Source: Bacteroidota bacterium
GTDB taxonomy: Bacteria > Bacteroidota > Bacteroidia > Chitinophagales > Chitinophagaceae
Reading direction: 5' to 3'
Length of the DNA stretch: 64,000 bases
Assembly: GCA_016711825.1 (NCBI GenBank)
Contig: JADJSG010000006.1
Location: forward strand, 372,001 to 436,000
The notes beneath the pieces were generated by a model. It was not told the origin of the DNA and did not search any database. It saw only the letters and a list, made by a program, of their open reading frames with translations. Positions 7,337 to 17,306 of the stretch are shown in pieces (positions within the stretch are counted from its first letter, which is position 1; the number at the start of each line of letters is the position of its first letter). Made by a program: the position numbers and the translations under genes.

Positions 7337-9679
7337 CTACTGAAGTTGAAGCGAAGTTGTTTCATTCGATTTGATACGAAATTCGAGTATTTTTGTTCCC
7401 ATTTGCGGTAGCTTAGGATCGGCAGGAAAAATAATTTTATACCTGCCTGGTTGCAGGTCTATTGTTTGCTCATTGGCAGCACCAGTCAGCTTCATGGTAT
7501 AAAATACTTCAAATTTATCACCGTGTTCATATTGCAATTGCACATTTCCAATGGGGTCGCTATTAACAATTTGGAGGGTACCTGGTTCTGGAATTTGCAA
7601 TTCATATAAAGCACCAAACGACATATCAATGCTAAATTTACTTGCTGGCAAGGTATTAATTTCTACATAGTAAGTGCCTGGGTCATAAGGCAATTTGTCG
7701 GCACATTTTTGTAGTACCGTTGCACCTGCTGCAAATCTACGATTCACAATTGCCTTATATTCTACGGTTCGGGTTCTATTTCCTACATAAGCAAAAGAGA
7801 GTGTACCATCTGACACTTTGATGGTTACTTTATTGAGTTTATTTGGGGTGATTGTTACGTTGTTTAAATACAAATCGTTATACCCTGTCACAATTACATT
7901 ATATAAACCAGGGGCTATATTTTGTGCAACCGGTTCGCCCCCTTCCACTTGTCGTCTAAAAGAAGTAACCATACTTTTAGTATTGATGTCTTTAAACACA
8001 ATTTCAGGGGTGGCAGCAGGATAGGTTTTGCCATTTCTCCCTACAAAGTAAATTTGCACTTTGGTTTCATTGCTGTTTTCTAAATCAATCGAAAATTCTG
8101 TTTCTGATTTTACCGGCGTTTTAGCAATTTCTTTTTTAGCCACTGTATCTTTCTTTTTTTCAACAATCCCTAATTCAGAAGAACTAAAACGCAAGATCGC
8201 TTTATCGGTATTGGGTTTACGTGGGTCTAGTTTAGGCAATCGATAGGCATAAGAGTAACGCATAGGGTATTTATCTGCACGCAAAGTTCGAAGCGCTAAC
8301 TTTTTCTTTTCTTCTACTTCAAACCGCAAAGTTGCCGTCTGTTTATTATTTGTGTTGGCGGGTTTTGCACTTTTCATACCCAGCGCAAAGGTCGATTTGT
8401 AAGGATAGGCCTTCATTCGCATACGAGGCATGAGATCACTTTTTCTTACGATGGGAACCTCAACCTCAAACCGGAGAGTGGCTGCTTTTTTATTCTCAAA
8501 AGCCATTGGCTGGGCATTGAGTTTTACCTTGCTGATTGTTTGAGCTTGTTTATATTTTGCTGCTTTCAAGGTAGGAAATAAATCATTATTTCTTACGACT
8601 GGAACGGGAGGCTCTTCTATATCAAATCGTAAGGTCGCTGGTTTGGGCTTATTATTGAGCACGGTAACGCCCTTCATACCAACTTTTTCTGTTGGTTTAA
8701 TGCTGTAGGGTGTGATACTCATCTTTCGAAAAATATCTGTTTTTCTGACTGCAACAACTTTAGGCAATACTTCTTCTTCGTTTAAATCGATTGTCAAAGA
8801 GGGTAGCTTTTGTTGTATAATGTAAGCTGGCTTCAATACAAATTGATCTTTTACTTTAAGTCGATATGGGATCATTTTGATACGAGGAAAAAAATGGGTA
8901 GATTTTACTACTTTTATTGGTGCAGGTTTGACTTCTACTTCTCCTGTATCTTTGATCAATGGAGGGTTGGCAAAAACGGTGGGTAAGTTTAAGAGTTTGG
9001 GTTTTTCGAGCAAAGGCCTGTTTGCATCTACAATCATTTTTACTGCTTTATCAATGTCAGAGGAGTCAGACACTTTAATAAAATTTCCCATACACTCATA
9101 GAGTAAATTGAGCTGTTCATTTTTATCAAGTCCAATAATGTAGGGTTTTACTTTGATCTTTTTTTCGATAAATTCTTTAAAGGTATTACATACGTTCCCA
9201 TTACAACTTTCGCCACCATCTGTTATAAAAATAATAGAATAATCGTATAATCTGGCATCACTTAATTCATTTTCTGCAGCTTGCCTGAGACTATATGCTA
9301 TGGGAGAAAAACCAATAGGGGTTAAGTTTTTTAAACGAGTATTGATTTGTGCTACATTCTGTATGTTAAAAGGCACTTCTAACCTTGTATCTGTACAGTT
9401 TTTATCCTGGGCTGGAAATTGTGTTCCATAGGCGCGTACAGCAAATTCCACTTCATTATTGAGGGCATAAACGCTATCAATAATTTTTAGTAATATGTTA
9501 GATGCAATTTCAAACCGCGAATATTTTGGATTCCAGTTATAAGTCATGCTTGATGAGGCATCGAGTAAAAATAAAATCCGTGATTTTTTTACTGGTTGAG
9601 CAAAAAGAAAAAAGGGTACCAGAAATAGCATTCCGGTAAAAAGTATGGTTTTATGATATGTCTTTTTTTTTACAATCAT
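7337..9679 (-). CDS. Exported von Willebrand factor A protein with internal repeats
   Basis: A 780-residue protein with an N-terminal signal peptide (residues 1-28, ending FLFAQ). A VWA domain (about 34-220) has the MIDAS motif DASSS at 40-44 and FITDGGES near 151-158. The middle part (about 255-500) contains five or six degenerate copies of a roughly 50-residue unit: (A)TLRFxVE, a proline-rich linker, VRKxDLxP and a tract ending in Tyr. The C-terminal part (540-780) looks like a series of small beta-sandwich modules (YNVIVTGYN, TYYVEINTLP, GRYKIIFP). Its ATG follows directly on the stop of the transketolase gene. Function is unknown; surface adhesion or envelope assembly is likely. Confidence 0.8.
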   Translation of the reverse strand: MIVKKKTYHKTILFTGMLFLVPFFLFAQPVKKSRILFLLDASSSMTYNWNPKYSRFEIASNILLKIIDSVYALNNEVEFAVRAYGTQFPAQDKNCTDTRLEVPFNIQNVAQINTRLKNLTPIGFSPIAYSLRQAAENELSDARLYDYSIIFITDGGESCNGNVCNTFKEFIEKKIKVKPYIIGLDKNEQLNLLYECMGNFIKVSDSSDIDKAVKMIVDANRPLLEKPKLLNLPTVFANPPLIKDTGEVEVKPAPIKVVKSTHFFPRIKMIPYRLKVKDQFVLKPAYIIQQKLPSLTIDLNEEEVLPKVVAVRKTDIFRKMSITPYSIKPTEKVGMKGVTVLNNKPKPATLRFDIEEPPVPVVRNNDLFPTLKAAKYKQAQTISKVKLNAQPMAFENKKAATLRFEVEVPIVRKSDLMPRMRMKAYPYKSTFALGMKSAKPANTNNKQTATLRFEVEEKKKLALRTLRADKYPMRYSYAYRLPKLDPRKPNTDKAILRFSSSELGIVEKKKDTVAKKEIAKTPVKSETEFSIDLENSNETKVQIYFVGRNGKTYPAATPEIVFKDINTKSMVTSFRRQVEGGEPVAQNIAPGLYNVIVTGYNDLYLNNVTITPNKLNKVTIKVSDGTLSFAYVGNRTRTVEYKAIVNRRFAAGATVLQKCADKLPYDPGTYYVEINTLPASKFSIDMSFGALYELQIPEPGTLQIVNSDPIGNVQLQYEHGDKFEVFYTMKLTGAANEQTIDLQPGRYKIIFPADPKLPQMGTKILEFRIKSNETTSLQLQ

Positions 9680-10513
9680 TTAATAATCACCTAGTGTCTC
9701 GGGGAGTTGAGCTAATGCAGATGCAAGTTGTTCATCATTGGGTGCAATACCATGCCACTCGTGGGTACCTTCCATAAAGTCAACACCTTTACCCATTACA
9801 GTAGTCATCAATATGCAAACGGGTTTAAGTTTACCAAGCATCGATTTTGCCTGTTGAATAGTTGCTGAAATCTGGTCTAAATTATGTCCATCCATTTCCA
9901 ACACTTCCCAACCGAAAGCGAGCCATTTGGCTTTCAAACTTTCAAGATTCATAACATGTGCGGTGCTACCATCAATTTGCTGGCCATTATAATCGACTGT
10001 TGCTATTAAGTTATCCACTTTATGATGTGCGGCAAACATCATAGCTTCCCAATTTTGACCTTCCTGTAATTCACCATCTCCATGTAAAGAAAAAACAATG
10101 GATGCATCCTGATTCAATTTTTTAGTCATGGCTGCTCCTACTGCTACACTTAAACCTTGACCAAGTGAACCACTTGCGATACGTACACCTGGTAATTTTT
10201 CGTGGGTTGCTGGATGGCCCTGTAATCGAGAATTGAGTTTTCGGAAAGTAGCTAACTCAGCCACTGGAAAATAACCACTGCGTGCAAGTACACTATAAAA
10301 CAATGGGGAGATATGACCATTTGACAAAAAGAATAAGTCTTGCCCAATACCATTCATATCAAAATCAGGATTATGATTCATTTCTTTAAAATAGAGACTC
10401 ACTAAAAAGTCTGTACATCCTAAAGAACCACCCGGATGACCACTTTGTACGCCATGTACCATTCTTACGATATCTCTTCTTACTTGTGAGGCTATTTCAG
10501 CTAAATTATGCAT
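9680..10513 (-). CDS. Transketolase, N-terminal (thiamine-binding) subunit
   Basis: About 277 residues, the first half of a split transketolase, an enzyme of the non-oxidative pentose phosphate pathway. SGHPGGSLGCTD near the start, GSLGQGLSVAVGAA and the thiamine diphosphate motif GDGELQEGQNWEA ending at the Asn of DYNGQQIDG are intact. I place the start at the ATG at 10513. The longer frame to 10603 runs into the terminator of the upstream protease gene, and a TACCTTTG -7 element sits at 10547-10554. The partner subunit (Pyr/C-terminal half) is usually adjacent but is not here; the next gene downstream is the VWA protein, joined stop-to-start. Confidence 0.9.
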   Translation of the reverse strand: MHNLAEIASQVRRDIVRMVHGVQSGHPGGSLGCTDFLVSLYFKEMNHNPDFDMNGIGQDLFFLSNGHISPLFYSVLARSGYFPVAELATFRKLNSRLQGHPATHEKLPGVRIASGSLGQGLSVAVGAAMTKKLNQDASIVFSLHGDGELQEGQNWEAMMFAAHHKVDNLIATVDYNGQQIDGSTAHVMNLESLKAKWLAFGWEVLEMDGHNLDQISATIQQAKSMLGKLKPVCILMTTVMGKGVDFMEGTHEWHGIAPNDEQLASALAQLPETLGDY

Positions 10514-10546
10514 GTTGAAATGTTGATGTGAATAATTGATAGTTTG

Positions 10547-10554
10547 CAAAGGTA
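10547..10554 (-). promoter_or_regulatory. -7 element for the transketolase-VWA operon
   Basis: Minus strand TACCTTTG, a perfect TAnnTTTG match 33 bases before the chosen ATG (10513) and downstream of the protease terminator. It supports the short transketolase start. Confidence 0.45.
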
Positions 10555-10574
10555 GAAGTTTGGCTCGTACTTTG

Positions 10575-10614
10575 AAAATAAAAAAACCATGCTTTTTACA
10601 CATGGTTTTTTTTT
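10575..10614 (-). terminator. Intrinsic terminator of the M36 protease gene
   Basis: Minus strand: AAAAACCATG, a 9-base loop, CATGGTTTTT, then a T-rich tail. It lies about 20 bases after the protease stop codon. Confidence 0.75.
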
Positions 10615-10633
10615 ATTAAAAAGGTAACTTACT

Positions 10634-13585
10634 TTATTTCGAAATTGAAATTTTATGAATAGATTGTTTACCGTTCATTTCTAATTTCAAGAAGTAAAAT
10701 CCTGCAGATAATTGCGATACATCTACATTTACTTTATTGGTAGCATTCACTTGCTGGCTATGTTGTAAAATAATGGCACCAATAGAATTGGTAAGTGTAT
10801 AGCTTAATGCTCCTTTTTCGGGTGTTAAGATGGTAAAGTCGGTATGAGCAGGGTTTGGATACACGGCAGATTGCAATGTACTGATATCGTGGATACCTGC
10901 GGGTGTATTACCAAGCGCAAAAACTTCAATATCGTCTAATGCAGCTTCAACCCAAGTACCAGGTGCCCCATTTTGTGCACTATCGGTAGCTACAAACATA
11001 AATCGTACTTTACTTCCAAGACCTAAATTAGGAATAAATATATTTCTTCTCCAGCTAACATCCGGTTGAAAGGTTCTTTCAAGTTGAAACCAGGTAGTGC
11101 CATTATCGTATGATCCGTAGGCTTTCCATGGATCTTTACGTGGACTTGATGAGCTCTGACTGTTTGAAAACCATCTAAAATAAGAGATGAAAGGAGAACT
11201 GTAGGATGTTAAATCAATTTCATCAGTAATTAATGAAGTTCTGCCACCATCTACGTCAGCACTTCCTGCTTGTGCATTGGCATTTGCTGCATTCCCAGTT
11301 ACGGCACATTTACCACTTCCAGTGGTATGATCTGCACCCGTTTGAACCATATCACCATTGGTAGCTGAACTGATAGGAACCGCTACTATCCATTTACCAG
11401 CGGTAGCATTATCACTTGGTGCATTGCCAATATACCAATTAGGTGTACCAGCAGTTACATTTTCAAAATCTTGGTGATATTGTTGGTTATAACCGATAGC
11501 TAAGAAATGTGGTAAATTTCTTTGTGAAGCAAGAATGGTAAATTTAGATTCTTTAGGTGATGAAGTGGCAAAAGCACCTGCATTATCATACATATTAAAG
11601 TAGTATTCATATATTTCGCCCATGGTAGAAGAAGGAAATACAGCAGTGTAATTGGTGCCTGATTTTGTCATGGTGAGTGAGTCAAGACCACCAGCACCTT
11701 TTAATCTGTAAAACATTTTTACATTGCCTAAGAATACTGGGAAATCTGCAATAGCATCTGCACTTAGGGTGATTGGTGTACCACCATTTACCACACCTGG
11801 TGCAGCATGAGCTAAATCAGAGTTCATCAATAAATAAATACCGTGAGCTGCAAATGCCTCTACGATTTGGGTAAAATGAGGTGTACCATCGTTAAGATTG
11901 GCATTGTCGTCGTCATAGGTAAGGGCATCAATCAAGATGTCATAATACACTTGTCCTTCTGCACCATCAGGGCCTGTAGCCAATCCAAAGTTAGATGCAG
12001 CAAATAATTTTGACATGGTATCTACAGCATTTGTTAAAGGCATGGTCGCTGAAAGGTTAATGGCATAATCCCACCAGGCACCTGCGATGATTTCACCATC
12101 AGCATGTACTTCACCCACGATGTTTTGTGGATATATTTTAGGATTGATATCATATCTTCTGATCAAACTGTTAGGCTGGTTAACAAAAAAGCCCAAACCA
12201 ATAAAAGGGTTTTTAATAATACTCATAGCCCAAACATCTGCATAGCCTTCGCCCATTGCACCGTTGTCGAAACTAGAACCTTGTGAGGTCCAGAATTTAT
12301 CGTTGATGCCATGTCCATATTCATGATACATTACATCACCTACATAAGAAAGTGCGTTGCAACCATTTGCGGTTGTATAAAAATTAATAGAAGTGCCGTT
12401 GTAAAATGCGTTGCAATCACCATCTGTTCTGTCTACTCTTGCTGTTAATGCATTATCCATGGTAGTAAACAAAGGGAATTTCAATTTCATGAAATCGTGT
12501 ATTTCATTGGTATGATAGTATACATTGATATGACGATCTGTTCCATTTGGGTTGGTGGGTTGAAAAGTAACGGTATTGCCATTGGCAACATTAGCAGGTG
12601 CATAAGTTGCAACAGTATTACCATTGGCACCTGTCACTACTTTTACATATTTACCTTGTAAACTTATTGTTGGTGTAACTGGTCCTGCTGGAGGTGCCGT
12701 TACCAAACCTGTAGCATCTGTAAAATAATTGGTACCACTAATATTGACTTGTAAATTTTTTAATGGGCGATTATCAGGTGTGCTAAATGAATTAATCGGA
12801 TAAATATCTCCTTTTACGGTAAATCCGATATGAACCACTTTGTTTTGACGATAAAGAATGTTACCATTGATAGCATCTACATAGGTAAGATAGTTACCTG
12901 GTGTAACATTATCGTCTTGCGTGTGAACATTTACTACATAAACCAATTTGTATTCAAATTTTCCATCTGTAGGATAAGGAAATATTTTAAGGGAAGGGTC
13001 TATAGTGGTATTGACAATAGGGGTATTGATTGATTTTTCTGCATTCAAAATAGCATTGGCAGGTGAAATAGCTGCATTGAGTTGTGGCACATTTCTGTGT
13101 GCGTCGAGGGTTACCATCACAATTTTTAAGTCTTGTGAAAAACGAACCCCTACTCTTGACCATAATATTTCATGGCCATTGTGTACTTGTTTAAAATCAA
13201 CGTTGATGTATTTACCATCATTGTTATTTCTGGTAAGTACCAGTTCATTCATTGGGATATTAAAGCTTTGGAATTCATTTTGGATAAAAGCCAATGCCTT
13301 AGCTACCGGATCATTACCACCAGCGGTGTAAGTAATAGGTTCACCAAAAGCACGATGAGGCATACGGGTGTAATTGCTAAATCGCGCACCCCATGAAGGA
13401 TAGTTGTTTTTGAAATTTTTCCATTCAGGTAGTTTTTGCAAATGTGCTGAACTTACACCACTCATGGCTTCGATTGCATCATTAAAGGGGGTAATGTTAG
13501 GATTCACATCTCCAGGGTGATGTTCATGCGCAAACAAGCTTCCCGAGACAAAAAGAGCTGTTAGGAATAATAAAAAGTTTTTCAT
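10634..13585 (-). CDS. Secreted M36-like (fungalysin-type) zinc metalloprotease with T9SS sorting domain
   Basis: A 983-residue secreted protein. It has a signal peptide (residues 1-19), then an FTP/PepSY-like propeptide region and the catalytic domain. The zinc motif MYHEYGHGIND gives HExxH, and GEGYADVWAM supplies the downstream Glu ligand, as in M36 fungalysins. The C-terminal half contains a MAM- or jelly-roll-like region (DLTSYSSPFISYFRWFS, WVEAALDDIEVF). It ends with a type A T9SS sorting domain: VYPNPAHTDFTI, then LSAGFYFLKLE and a final KISISK. It should be exported across the outer membrane by the type IX system and act on external protein. It is monocistronic with its own terminator at 10575-10614. 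Confidence 0.88.
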   Translation of the reverse strand: MKNFLLFLTALFVSGSLFAHEHHPGDVNPNITPFNDAIEAMSGVSSAHLQKLPEWKNFKNNYPSWGARFSNYTRMPHRAFGEPITYTAGGNDPVAKALAFIQNEFQSFNIPMNELVLTRNNNDGKYINVDFKQVHNGHEILWSRVGVRFSQDLKIVMVTLDAHRNVPQLNAAISPANAILNAEKSINTPIVNTTIDPSLKIFPYPTDGKFEYKLVYVVNVHTQDDNVTPGNYLTYVDAINGNILYRQNKVVHIGFTVKGDIYPINSFSTPDNRPLKNLQVNISGTNYFTDATGLVTAPPAGPVTPTISLQGKYVKVVTGANGNTVATYAPANVANGNTVTFQPTNPNGTDRHINVYYHTNEIHDFMKLKFPLFTTMDNALTARVDRTDGDCNAFYNGTSINFYTTANGCNALSYVGDVMYHEYGHGINDKFWTSQGSSFDNGAMGEGYADVWAMSIIKNPFIGLGFFVNQPNSLIRRYDINPKIYPQNIVGEVHADGEIIAGAWWDYAINLSATMPLTNAVDTMSKLFAASNFGLATGPDGAEGQVYYDILIDALTYDDDNANLNDGTPHFTQIVEAFAAHGIYLLMNSDLAHAAPGVVNGGTPITLSADAIADFPVFLGNVKMFYRLKGAGGLDSLTMTKSGTNYTAVFPSSTMGEIYEYYFNMYDNAGAFATSSPKESKFTILASQRNLPHFLAIGYNQQYHQDFENVTAGTPNWYIGNAPSDNATAGKWIVAVPISSATNGDMVQTGADHTTGSGKCAVTGNAANANAQAGSADVDGGRTSLITDEIDLTSYSSPFISYFRWFSNSQSSSSPRKDPWKAYGSYDNGTTWFQLERTFQPDVSWRRNIFIPNLGLGSKVRFMFVATDSAQNGAPGTWVEAALDDIEVFALGNTPAGIHDISTLQSAVYPNPAHTDFTILTPEKGALSYTLTNSIGAIILQHSQQVNATNKVNVDVSQLSAGFYFLKLEMNGKQSIHKISISK

Positions 13586-13693
13586 TGAATATAATGTTTA
13601 TTTTAAAGGAATGAAAATAGGACACAATACCCATCCCGACAAATAAAAGAGGTAAATAATCATTGTTTGTCTATTATTATAATTTATAGGGCA

Positions 13694-13721
13694 TTGTTTA
13701 GATATATTCAATCTAATTTCG
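13694..13721 (+). promoter_or_regulatory. Possible promoter of the 13752 gene
   Basis: TTG, a 17-base spacer, then TAATTTCG (one mismatch to TAnnTTTG), ending 30 bases before the ATG at 13752. Confidence 0.3.
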
Positions 13722-13751
13722 ATTTAATCGTTTAATATTGTTTAAAAAACC

Positions 13752-14390
13752 ATGAAGACAGATATAAAATTCAAGTTTCTTTTTATTTCCATGCTTTTAT
13801 TGTGGAGTATTAGCACCTATGCCCAACCCAAAGTTACATCCGTAGACAAACAATCCCTTTCTGAAGAAATCGTTTATGAAGGCAATATTCAATTAGCCTT
13901 ACAATGGAAGGATAAAGAAGGGCAGCATCTATTATTGACAACCGAAACAGGCATTTACAGAAATGAAACATTTGCTCATGAAAATGATGGACAAGATGCT
14001 CAACTTTTTGCCTACCATTATCTTATTACAAATGGCCATGCAGTATTGAAATGGAGAGTGAATGATTTTATAAAAGATTGTCCGGTAGATATAGAAGCTA
14101 GTTTTATTAAAAATACCACCAAGGTAACTGATTTGAATAAAGATGGTATCAGTGAAATATGGTTGATGTATAAGCTTGTATGTCATGGAGATGTGAGCCC
14201 CCTAGACATGAAAATTATTATGTATGAAGCGATGCAAAAGCATGCCATGCGTGGTCAGAATAAAATAAAAATGTCTCCAACAGAAACCATGGGTGGTACC
14301 TATACTTTTGATCAGGCATTTACCCAAGCACCTGCTGTTTTTCGTACTTATGCTACCAGTCTTTGGGCTAAGCATATTACGGGCAAATAA
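13752..14390 (+). CDS. Exported hypothetical protein, M949_RS01915-like
   Basis: A 212-residue protein with a clear signal peptide (residues 1-24, ending STYAQ). The central motif TDLNKDGISEIWLMYKLVCHGDVSP, named here only by its ends TDLNKDGISEI and VCHGDVSP, is conserved in a family of Bacteroidota exported proteins that I recall under the label 'M949_RS01915 family surface polysaccharide biosynthesis protein'. That name is from memory and the biochemical role is not established. The DLNKDGISE stretch resembles a calcium-binding DxDxDG loop. It stands alone between the divergent protease gene and the convergent dacB. Confidence 0.55.
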   Translation: MKTDIKFKFLFISMLLLWSISTYAQPKVTSVDKQSLSEEIVYEGNIQLALQWKDKEGQHLLLTTETGIYRNETFAHENDGQDAQLFAYHYLITNGHAVLKWRVNDFIKDCPVDIEASFIKNTTKVTDLNKDGISEIWLMYKLVCHGDVSPLDMKIIMYEAMQKHAMRGQNKIKMSPTETMGGTYTFDQAFTQAPAVFRTYATSLWAKHITGK

Positions 14391-14537
14391 TGCCAATGAA
14401 GTATCTTATAAAATCCATTTTAAATTGTCCAATAGTTTTATGAATTCATTGAATGTTAATAGGTATTATAGTAATCTTGTTATGGCTGAATCATTGACAC
14501 AATGGGTTTAATTAGAACATACTACTGGTTGAACCTA

Positions 14538-15926
14538 TCATTTCATTTTATCTAACACTTGAAACATTTTGCTTTTAACTTCTTTTGGGGTACAAGTATA
14601 GCCATGTATGATAAATGCAAAGGAAGCCTTTGTACTGTCTTTGAGGGTAATATAGCCTGCATAAGAACGAGTGCCTCCAATATATCCACTTTTCATATTG
14701 AGACCATTGATGCTGGGCAAACTTGCATAAAAGGTTTGATGATTTTTTTCTTTGGTATTGCGTTGGAGCATACTTGCCAATACATAGGTGGTGATGCGAT
14801 TGGTTTCTGCAAGTCCACAACCATCTTTTAATTGCACCTGCCTGGTATTGATTTTTAATGCATTGGCATAACGCATCATAGCCGATATACCCAGCCGCCA
14901 ACTTCCAGCTTTAAACATGTGACTGGCAATGGTTTTACAAAATGATTCAGCATACAAGTTCAAACTTTTTTGATTGCACCAATACACTAATTGTGCTAAT
15001 GGCGGTGATACAATGCGCGTAATTTCTATTTCTTGTTCATAGCTTCGTATGTTGTTGGTTTTAAAGGCCATTTCTTTTTTGAGGTATGCGCTCAGGTCGC
15101 GAATAAAATCTTTATCAGGCGTTAATCGTGCCAACTGCATATTTTGGGTAGCTTCTTTTGCTGATAGCACTCCTTTGATATTGTACATACATGATTTGCT
15201 TTTCTCTATATAAGCAAATGCTTCTTCTGTGGTGGCACCCTCCTTATGTATCAGCTCTATGCAAAAATCTTTTTTATTGTCGTAGCCAGCAGTATTGTTT
15301 AATACTTCAAATGAACTGGTGGTAGGAACAAGGTTGATTTCAAATTTATTTTCTTTCCAATTAAGGGGATAAATACCCGCTCCATAATAGTTGCCAACAT
15401 CTTCGTCGAGCCAATCTTTATTGATATTTTCATCTGTATAAATCGACTTATTGACAATAATATTTCCTTCTAATTGTTCGATCCCTTTGCTCTTCAGTGC
15501 TTTCACTATTTGTTGAAATACTTTATCAGGTTTGGTGTCATCATATCGATCGCTTCCCAGACTTGGATCGCCTGCACCATAAATGATCAGGGTACCTTTA
15601 CCCACTTTATCTTGAATAGTTCCTTTAAATGTTACCCTGGTTTGGTATTGATAATTTTCACCTAAAACATATAAGGCCGTGGCTGTGGTAAATGTTTTTA
15701 AAGTAGAAGCAGGTGCTAATAATTTATCTTTATTTTTTTCAACAATGACCTTCCCTGTATTGATATCTAGCAAGCAAAAACTAATATCAGCTTTTTTCAG
15801 GCAGGTATCCTTATCTAATTGTTCAAAAGCATGCAACAAGGGTTGTACCACTGATTGCGCCCTGCTTTGAGTAGTGATTAAAATGAAGGCAAGCCATATT
15901 ACAGATTGAAAGAGGCCTTTTTTCAT
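14538..15926 (-). CDS. dacB: D-alanyl-D-alanine carboxypeptidase/endopeptidase, PBP4 type (peptidase S13)
   Basis: A 462-residue exported penicillin-binding protein of class C. It has a signal peptide (residues 1-24), then the active-site SxxK motif as STLK (residues 74-77), an SxN motif as SLN before LYAES, and the third motif as KSG in NMKSGYIGGT. It trims peptide side chains of peptidoglycan in the periplasm. The family's inserted domains between SxxK and SxN are present, so the length is normal. Its start follows directly on the stop codon of the aminopeptidase P gene, so the two form an operon. Confidence 0.9.
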   Translation of the reverse strand: MKKGLFQSVIWLAFILITTQSRAQSVVQPLLHAFEQLDKDTCLKKADISFCLLDINTGKVIVEKNKDKLLAPASTLKTFTTATALYVLGENYQYQTRVTFKGTIQDKVGKGTLIIYGAGDPSLGSDRYDDTKPDKVFQQIVKALKSKGIEQLEGNIIVNKSIYTDENINKDWLDEDVGNYYGAGIYPLNWKENKFEINLVPTTSSFEVLNNTAGYDNKKDFCIELIHKEGATTEEAFAYIEKSKSCMYNIKGVLSAKEATQNMQLARLTPDKDFIRDLSAYLKKEMAFKTNNIRSYEQEIEITRIVSPPLAQLVYWCNQKSLNLYAESFCKTIASHMFKAGSWRLGISAMMRYANALKINTRQVQLKDGCGLAETNRITTYVLASMLQRNTKEKNHQTFYASLPSINGLNMKSGYIGGTRSYAGYITLKDSTKASFAFIIHGYTCTPKEVKSKMFQVLDKMK

Positions 15927-17216
15927 TTATTTTTTCATCGCTTTTTCAATCGCTTCTGTGGTGATTGGTATTTCTTTAAACAAGTCTATGCAACCTGTTT
16001 TGGTAACCCAATAATTATTTTCGATACGGATGCCTATTTTTTCTTTTTCTACATAAATGCCTGGTTCAATGGTAAACACCATGCCCTCTTTGATGGGGGT
16101 ATTGCGTGTACCAATATCATGTACATCGATACCTAAGTGATGTCCTAAACCATGATAAAAATATTTGCGACAAGCCCGGTTATCGGGTGTTTCATTTTTA
16201 ATATCTTCTTTGCTGAGCAAACCAATATTGAGTAATTGCTTGTTCATTTCAATTTCTGCACTTTCTGTTATTTCAAGCCATGTTTTGCCCGGTTTCAACA
16301 TTTTTTTTGCATGCATATGAACGGCTAAACAAGCATCATAAATTTCTTTTTGACGTTTGGTAAATTTGCCATTTACGGGTATTGTTCGGGTGAGGTCAGC
16401 ACAATAATTTCCATATTCGGCTCCAAAATCCATCAATATAAGTTCTCCACTTTTGCATTCCTGATTATTTTCTACATAATGCAAAATACGTGCGCGGTCG
16501 CCACTTGCAATGATGCATCCATAGGCATGACGTGTAGCACGATTTCGTAAAAATTCGTGGGTAATTTCTGCTTCAACTTCATATTCAAATACGCCTGGCG
16601 TGATAAACTTACATACCCTCATCAAAGCTTTGTGGGTGATGTCGACCGCTTGTTGCATCACCGCCACTTCATTTTTGGTTTTAATGGCTCTAAGCTCTTT
16701 TAATAGGATGGCTGCCCGTTCATATTTATGCAGTGGATAGCGCTTCATGAGTTGATGTACGTACATTAAATCTAAACGAGGCAAGGTGGTATCGAGTCGA
16801 TCGTTTTCGTTGGTATCGAGGTATACATGCTCAGCATGATGCATCCATGCTTGTAACATGGCATCGAGTTGATCGAGGTAAATTACGGTTGGGATGCCTG
16901 ATATTTCACTGGCTTCTTCTTTGGTAAGTTTATGTCCATACCATATTTCCAATGTTTCGTTGGGACGCAAAATCACCAATACCTCACGATATTTTTTATC
17001 TAAATTATCAGGATATAAAATGACCATTGTTTTTTCCTGCACAATGCCACTCAGCCATACTACATCACTATTGGGTTTGTCGTGATATACGGCATCTCCA
17101 TTTTCGGGTAATGTGGGATGGGCATGAAAAATAGCTATCGCATTCGATTTCATTTTTTTGACAAATCGCTCTCTGTTATGACTGTAAAGCTTTGGGTCAA
17201 TGGCGGAATATTTCAT
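15927..17216 (-). CDS. pepP: Aminopeptidase P family protein (Xaa-Pro aminopeptidase, M24B)
   Basis: A 429-residue cytoplasmic peptidase that removes N-terminal residues linked to proline. The N-terminal domain (residues 1-170, including DVVWLSGI) is the usual creatinase-like non-catalytic domain. The catalytic pita-bread domain has all metal ligands: Asp in LMDFGAEYGNYCADLTRT (two Asp), His in YHGLGHHLGIDVHD, Glu in VFTIEPGIYV and Glu in IRIENNYWV. Translation is linked to dacB, whose ATG lies directly after its stop. Confidence 0.92.
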   Translation of the reverse strand: MKYSAIDPKLYSHNRERFVKKMKSNAIAIFHAHPTLPENGDAVYHDKPNSDVVWLSGIVQEKTMVILYPDNLDKKYREVLVILRPNETLEIWYGHKLTKEEASEISGIPTVIYLDQLDAMLQAWMHHAEHVYLDTNENDRLDTTLPRLDLMYVHQLMKRYPLHKYERAAILLKELRAIKTKNEVAVMQQAVDITHKALMRVCKFITPGVFEYEVEAEITHEFLRNRATRHAYGCIIASGDRARILHYVENNQECKSGELILMDFGAEYGNYCADLTRTIPVNGKFTKRQKEIYDACLAVHMHAKKMLKPGKTWLEITESAEIEMNKQLLNIGLLSKEDIKNETPDNRACRKYFYHGLGHHLGIDVHDIGTRNTPIKEGMVFTIEPGIYVEKEKIGIRIENNYWVTKTGCIDLFKEIPITTEAIEKAMKK

Positions 17217-17306
17217 ATTGAAATTATTAGAGTTAAGTAAAATTTGAACAGCGAAGTTAATTAAAAATGATGCAGTAAAAAAACAGCTCTTTAGATCTCT
17301 GTAACT

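Noticed and set aside
10514..10603. N-terminal extension of the transketolase frame to 10603
   Set aside because: The extension lies in the upstream gene's terminator hairpin and over a -7 element; family alignment begins near the ATG at 10513.
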